NCBI GenBank assembly: GCA_046155605.1 | Contig: JBJXFQ010000129.1 | Coordinates: forward strand, 1-19,024 | Reading direction: 5' to 3' | DNA length: 19,024 nt | Source of the DNA: JAEUIZ01 sp046155605 | GTDB lineage: Bacteria; Planctomycetota; Phycisphaerae; Phycisphaerales; UBA1924 | In this document: piece by piece, positions 15,594 to 19,024 of the stretch | How the letters are laid out: every line of letters begins with the position of its first letter | Position numbering within the stretch: the stretch's first letter is position 1 | Translations under genes and position numbers: made by a program | The notes under the pieces: model-generated | Database searches by the model: none | What the model saw: the letters and a program-made list of their open reading frames with translations, nothing else | Told to the model about the DNA's origin: nothing

Positions 15594-17063
15594 TTATTCG
15601 CCGGCCACTCGCCCGAGGCCTCGTTCAATCAACTGGAAGACGACAGCCCAGTCCTTCTCCTCAAAGACCGGGAGCGGGGGCAGCATCCGCAGGTGGTACG
15701 GCCCATGGCCGGCGTAGAACAGGATCACGCCCTCGTCGAAGCAGGCGCGGGCGGCCTTCTGGACCTTGTCCTTGTCCCCGCCAAAGGGCGTGAACCGCAT
15801 CATCCCGCCGATGCCTCCGGAGAGATCGGTGAGCGCCGGAACCTTTGGGAACCAGGCGGGCCGGCGCGCGGCCAAGGCCTTGACCTGCTCGACGAAGGCG
15901 GCGTGGTGTCGCGCGAATCGGCCCGTCGGGCCATAGAAGTCCCCGTCGCGCAGCCGCTCCAGCACGCGCAGCCCGACGCGGAAACTGACGCCCTCGCCGA
16001 TGAACGTCCCCGACAGCAGCCCGGGCTGCGGGTTGAACTCGGGAGTCCAGAGCGTCGCGCACGCCTGAGTCATCTTGCCGATGCAGAACACGTCGACGTA
16101 CTCGCCGAGGTTGAAGAGGTCATACGCGAACATCGACGTGGTGCGCCCAAACGTCTGGATCTCATCATCCCAGATGGGAATGCCATGCGCGCGGCAGACG
16201 TCCATGAGGGCCTTGAAGAAGTCGCGGTCGCCAACGTTGAACCCGCCCTCGCCCTGCACGAGTTCGAAGATGAAGCAGGCGTGCTGCTTGGGATATCGCT
16301 CGACGTACTCGCGGAGCCGCGCCACCGCCGCATCGATGAACCTCGCCTTGCCCATCTGGGCGGCGGCGGCGGGGTCCCAGAACGGCATGTAATCAACGAG
16401 CACCGAGAGCGGGAGGCCCTGGCGATACGCCGCGGTGTCCCCGACCTGCGACATCACCACGGAACGGCCCATGAAGCAATCGCGAAAGGCGAGGATGCGG
16501 GGCGCGCCGCCGGTCTTCTGGAAGCAGACCTTCAGCGCGTTCTCGTTGGCCATGCACCCGGACGTGGCCAGATACGCGTGACGGAGGCGGCTGGACTTCT
16601 TGGCCGCGGCCAACAACGTATCAAGCAGCGCGTACGCCTCATTGTTGGAGATGAGATTGCCCTGCTTGACGGTGTTGTCGAGCCCCCCGGCCAGGGCCGC
16701 GGCGGTGAGGTCGGGATCGGAGTGCCCGAAGAAATGGACCCCGATGCCGCTGAGCATGTCCCACTTCACCGACCCATCGGCCAGTTCGACGAGCGCCCCG
16801 CGACCGACCCCCGAGCCCAGATACGGATACATCAGCGCGCGGCCGCGCGATTCCGCGGCCCGGGCCATGAGCGCGTCGTACGACTCGGATAGCCCCGGGA
16901 GCGGGCCGCGAACGCCCGTTATCCTCGCCGACGCGGACTTGACCTGCGCGACGATGGCGTCGATGGCCTGGCGCACGGCGGGGCTGTGGTGAAGGTCGTG
17001 CCCGATGGTGGTCGCGGGCTTCGCGGGCGAGGTCGGACGAGTCGACGGCGGGGCGGTGGTCAT
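15594..17063 (-). CDS. Class III PLP aminotransferase, probable succinylornithine transaminase (AstC role)
   Basis: This 489-aa class III aminotransferase has the PLP lysine K330 in FCIGKMTQACATL and the acidic pair D300-E301 in WDDEIQTFGRT, which contacts the cofactor ring nitrogen region. SGTF (in LLSGTFIGEGVSF) holds the usual phosphate-contact Thr. Residues 1-50 are an extra Pro/Thr-rich and helical N-terminus. The protein is about 80 residues longer than E. coli AstC/ArgD. Its position between the M20 enzyme and astA points to transfer of the delta-amino group of N-succinylornithine to 2-oxoglutarate. Sequence alone does not exclude ornithine, acetylornithine, lysine or 4-aminobutyrate as substrates, so I give no symbol. 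It starts 3 bp after the M20 stop, with only a weak, distant ribosome site, which suggests coupled translation. Confidence 0.85.
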   Translation of the reverse strand: MTTAPPSTRPTSPAKPATTIGHDLHHSPAVRQAIDAIVAQVKSASARITGVRGPLPGLSESYDALMARAAESRGRALMYPYLGSGVGRGALVELADGSVKWDMLSGIGVHFFGHSDPDLTAAALAGGLDNTVKQGNLISNNEAYALLDTLLAAAKKSSRLRHAYLATSGCMANENALKVCFQKTGGAPRILAFRDCFMGRSVVMSQVGDTAAYRQGLPLSVLVDYMPFWDPAAAAQMGKARFIDAAVARLREYVERYPKQHACFIFELVQGEGGFNVGDRDFFKALMDVCRAHGIPIWDDEIQTFGRTTSMFAYDLFNLGEYVDVFCIGKMTQACATLWTPEFNPQPGLLSGTFIGEGVSFRVGLRVLERLRDGDFYGPTGRFARHHAAFVEQVKALAARRPAWFPKVPALTDLSGGIGGMMRFTPFGGDKDKVQKAARACFDEGVILFYAGHGPYHLRMLPPLPVFEEKDWAVVFQLIERGLGRVAGE

Positions 17064-17066
17064 GGT

Positions 17067-18263
17067 TTAGGTCCATTCTCCGGCGGCGATTCGCGCCATG
17101 AGCAGGGAGAGCAACTGGCATCGTTCGACAAGACTGGTAACTTCGATCCACTCCTGCGGCGTGTGGAGCCCGCCGCCTCGAACGCCGAGCGTATCGATCG
17201 TTGGAAGGCCCTCGGCCTGGAGGATATTGCCGTCGCAGACCCCGCCTGTCTTGGCGAACGGGAGGCGCTGCCCGAGGGCTTCGGCGGCGTGACGAGCAAG
17301 GGCGGCAAGGCGAAGGGTCTCGGGGGTCTGGGGCTTGGCAGGGCGATTGAACGAGGTGCGGATGTGAACGCTGGCCGGGCCGGGACGCTCCAGGGCCATC
17401 AGGTCCCGCTGGAGTTCATCGGCGATCGGACGCGACGGGAATCGCACGTTGCCCCAGGCACTGGCGCGATCCGGGACCACGTTGGTCGCGTTCCCGCCCT
17501 CGATCGGCCCGATATTGACGATCTTGTCGCGCTTGAGGTCCGGAAGATCCGCCACGGCGACCAGCGCGCGGGCCAGCGCGCTGACCGCGGACACTCCCGA
17601 GCCGAAGTCGCGCCCGACGTGGGCCGCGCGGCCGCGGGCGTCGATGCGAAACTGGCCCGTGCCGAGGCGCTCGATCGCCAGCGACCCGTCGGGCAGCGCG
17701 GGCTCAACGGCCAGGCCCACGCCCCCCATGTCCGCGGCCCGCCGGGCCTCGGCGCGGAGCACCGCCTCCGAGTGGTACGAGCCCGTCTCCTCGTCCGAGT
17801 TCAGCACCACCGTCCAGTTCGCGCGCACGCCTGCCTCGGCCAGGGCCTCCAGCGCCGCCACCATGATGACGAGCCCTCCTTTCATATCGACGCAGCCCGG
17901 GCCGGTCGCCGTAGCGCCGTCAGCGGAGAGGGTGAGTTCGCGGAACTCGCTCTTCGGATCATGCACCGTGTCGAGGTGTCCGGCAAGCAGGATCGGCGGC
18001 CCATCGCCCGCCGGCCCGCGACAGACGGCCAAGGCCGGGATCGCGGAATCGGGACTCACGCCGTAGAGCCAGTCCGGCTTCGGATCGCCCGGCATGAGTT
18101 CGATCGTCGCGCCGAGTCGGCGGAGCCGCTGCGTGAACAGGTCTCGCGTTCGGTCGAGCGCCGGCGTATTGAATCCGCCCGTCGGCGTCCCGACGTGCAG
18201 GCGGAGATCGGCGAGGAGGGCGTCGCGGCGCGATTCGATGATGGCGAGGAGGCGATCGGACAT
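17067..18263 (-). CDS. M20-family zinc metallopeptidase (carboxypeptidase G2/ArgE/DapE-like)
   Basis: This 398-aa di-zinc hydrolase has every metal and catalytic residue of the family: H96 and catalytic D98 in GHLDTVH, bridging D126 in GPGCVDMKGG, general base E158 with ligand E159 in NSDEETGS, E187 in AVEPAL, and the C-terminal H367 in GGGLHTPQEW. GRAAHVG marks the dimerisation lid. The pattern is closest to glutamate carboxypeptidases, which remove acyl groups from glutamate. In an operon with astA, astD and an AstC-like transaminase it could cleave N-succinylglutamate, replacing the unrelated M14-type AstE; this is inference. I chose the ATG at 18263 because the conserved N-terminus (MSDRLLAIIESRRDALLADL) begins there. 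The open frame above it runs through palindromic repeats. No Shine-Dalgarno sequence is visible. Confidence 0.88.
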   Translation of the reverse strand: MSDRLLAIIESRRDALLADLRLHVGTPTGGFNTPALDRTRDLFTQRLRRLGATIELMPGDPKPDWLYGVSPDSAIPALAVCRGPAGDGPPILLAGHLDTVHDPKSEFRELTLSADGATATGPGCVDMKGGLVIMVAALEALAEAGVRANWTVVLNSDEETGSYHSEAVLRAEARRAADMGGVGLAVEPALPDGSLAIERLGTGQFRIDARGRAAHVGRDFGSGVSAVSALARALVAVADLPDLKRDKIVNIGPIEGGNATNVVPDRASAWGNVRFPSRPIADELQRDLMALERPGPASVHIRTSFNRPAKPQTPETLRLAALARHAAEALGQRLPFAKTGGVCDGNILQAEGLPTIDTLGVRGGGLHTPQEWIEVTSLVERCQLLSLLMARIAAGEWT

Positions 18264-18292
18264 CGGAGCATTGTTGGAGGGCTCGGGCGCGA

Positions 18293-18327
18293 TTCGTGAG
18301 CCGATCGCGCAAGCGATCGGAGTTGCG
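18293..18327. repeat. Palindromic repeat, copy 1 (35 bp)
   Basis: This unit contains arms CCGATCGC (18301-18308) and GCGATCGG (18313-18320) around a GCAA loop, followed by AGTTGCG. It matches copy 2, 59 bp away, at 34 of 35 positions. It lies 30 bp upstream of the M20 start in the gap after the GNAT gene. It resembles a REP-type element or a paired mRNA hairpin. It has no T-run, so it is not a classical terminator. Confidence 0.75.
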
Positions 18328-18351
18328 CGGGTGCGCGCGGGATCGGTGTGC

Positions 18352-18386
18352 TTCTTGAGCCGATCGCGCAAGCGATCGGAGTTGCG
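18352..18386. repeat. Palindromic repeat, copy 2 (35 bp)
   Basis: This unit has the same 8-bp arms (18360-18367 and 18372-18379) and GCAA loop as copy 1, in the same orientation, differing at one base near the left end. It lies 10 bp past the GNAT stop codon on the transcribed (minus) side. Two direct copies in one 133-bp intergenic gap suggest a REP doublet. Confidence 0.75.
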
Positions 18387-18396
18387 ATGGAAATGC

Positions 18397-19024
18397 TCAC
18401 GATTGCTGCGGGATCGCCGCGCTTTCCTCGCGCAGCAGCCCAAAGGCCCGAACGTCGCGGTATTCGCCGTCGATGCGGGCGTGGGACTTGAGTGTCGCCT
18501 CATGGCGGAAGCCGACGGCTTCGAGCGTGCGCGCGGCATCTGGAGATGTTGCGGAAGCCGTCAGTCGCTTGAGGCCGAGGTCCTGAAAGGCGATATCGAT
18601 GAGCGGCGGAGCGGCGTGGTGCGTGGGGTCCGGGTTGCCGGGCGCGGCAAGGCAGGCAAAATCGGCCCGTTCGTGGGCGCGATCGATGCGAAGCGCGGCG
18701 AGGCCGACGTGCGCTCCGCGTGCGTCGTCGATGGCGATAAGTAGGCCTTCGTCGGCGCGGCGGTAGGCCTCAGCAATCTCGTCGATGTGGCCCGCGGGCG
18801 GGAGGCCCGGCCAAGGCAGGGCGGCGGCGCGGATGCCGGGCGCGGCGAGTGCGGCGCGGGCGATGGCACGATCCGCCGGCGCGAGGGGCCGAAGATTGCA
18901 GGCGTCGCCGCGACGAGCGGGCGCGGAGCCGATGGGTCGGCGCGAGGGCGGGCCGGGCGGCGGGGAGGCGGCGGGCTCGCCGAAGCGCGCGGGCTTGAGT
19001 TGGGGAGCGGCGTGGGGCTCGGCG
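18397..19024 (-). CDS. GNAT-family N-acetyltransferase (RimJ/RimL-like), 5' end cut by window edge
   Basis: The minus-strand frame is open from the right edge to a TGA at 18399-18397, 208 sense codons with no credible start inside the window. The C-terminal half fits a RimJ/RimL-type GNAT: an IDIAFQDLGLKRLTA helix-strand, then TLEAVGFRHEATL and IDGEYRDVRAFGLL, where relatives read LGF-EG and G-Y-D---Y-LL. Upstream is LAPADRAIARAALAAPGI, and before that a Pro/Arg-rich stretch (SPPPGPPSRRPIGSAPARR) that may be a linker to another domain. The acetyl-CoA loop usually written R/Q-x-x-G-x-G/A is not obvious; the sequence there is NPDPTHHAAPPLI. Substrate is unknown. It lies 133 bp upstream of the M20 gene on the same strand and may head the operon. 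Confidence 0.7.
   Translation of the reverse strand, partial: AEPHAAPQLKPARFGEPAASPPPGPPSRRPIGSAPARRGDACNLRPLAPADRAIARAALAAPGIRAAALPWPGLPPAGHIDEIAEAYRRADEGLLIAIDDARGAHVGLAALRIDRAHERADFACLAAPGNPDPTHHAAPPLIDIAFQDLGLKRLTASATSPDAARTLEAVGFRHEATLKSHARIDGEYRDVRAFGLLREESAAIPQQS

Noticed and set aside
14433..18299. Plus-strand frames opposite astA, the aminotransferase and the M20 gene (14433-15593, 15693-16892, 16986-18299)
   Set aside because: Antisense shadows. The minus-strand genes have complete catalytic motifs and operon spacing.
18293..18386. CRISPR array
   Set aside because: Only two repeat copies with a 24-bp interval and no cas genes in view. The strong palindrome and intergenic position fit REP-type elements better.
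18264..18539. N-terminal extension of the M20 enzyme to 18539
   Set aside because: The extension translates the palindromic repeats and the antisense end of the GNAT gene. The family N-terminus begins at the ATG at 18263.

Overview
This is a GC-rich, densely coded bacterial segment with twelve protein genes, two of them cut by the window edges. I see no rRNA, tRNA, transposase or CRISPR array. The gene content suggests a Gram-negative-type envelope in a high-GC lineage: a two-partner secretion pair, a sigma-54 activator, and an ECF sigma factor with a zinc-finger anti-sigma. My best guess is Planctomycetota, possibly class Phycisphaerae. That is inferred from overall protein character, not from a marker gene. 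About half of the genes appear to start with GTG or TTG.

Left part (1-5757, minus strand): a two-partner (type Vb) secretion operon. tpsB, an outer-membrane POTRA/beta-barrel translocator of 653 aa, is transcribed first from a promoter with a perfect TTGACA -35 box. It is followed after 170 bp by a very large secreted filamentous-haemagglutinin-like protein (tpsA) that runs off the left edge. More than 1200 codons of tpsA are visible, and its beta-helix region contains repeats with a 125-residue period.

Centre (5967-12828, plus strand): rsfS (ribosome silencing factor), gcvT (glycine cleavage T protein), a SulP/STAS anion transporter, a GAF-PAS sigma-54 enhancer-binding protein, then a compact three-gene regulatory module. 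The module is a small STAS-like protein, an ECF sigma factor and a 90-aa soluble zinc-binding anti-sigma factor, joined by 4-nt start/stop overlaps.

Right part (12838-19024, minus strand): an operon for arginine/ornithine catabolism by succinylation. In transcription order it holds a partial GNAT acetyltransferase, an M20 metallopeptidase, a class III aminotransferase (AstC-like), astA and astD. The succinylarginine dihydrolase (AstB) and the usual desuccinylase (AstE) are not in the window. The M20 enzyme is well placed to do the last step, release of glutamate from N-succinylglutamate. Twin 35-bp palindromic repeats lie between the GNAT and M20 genes. This operon converges on the anti-sigma gene with only 9 bp between the stop codons.

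The points most worth following up are the tpsBA pair with its repeat-rich effector, the M20-for-AstE arrangement in the succinyltransferase operon, and the ECF/STAS-like/anti-sigma module.
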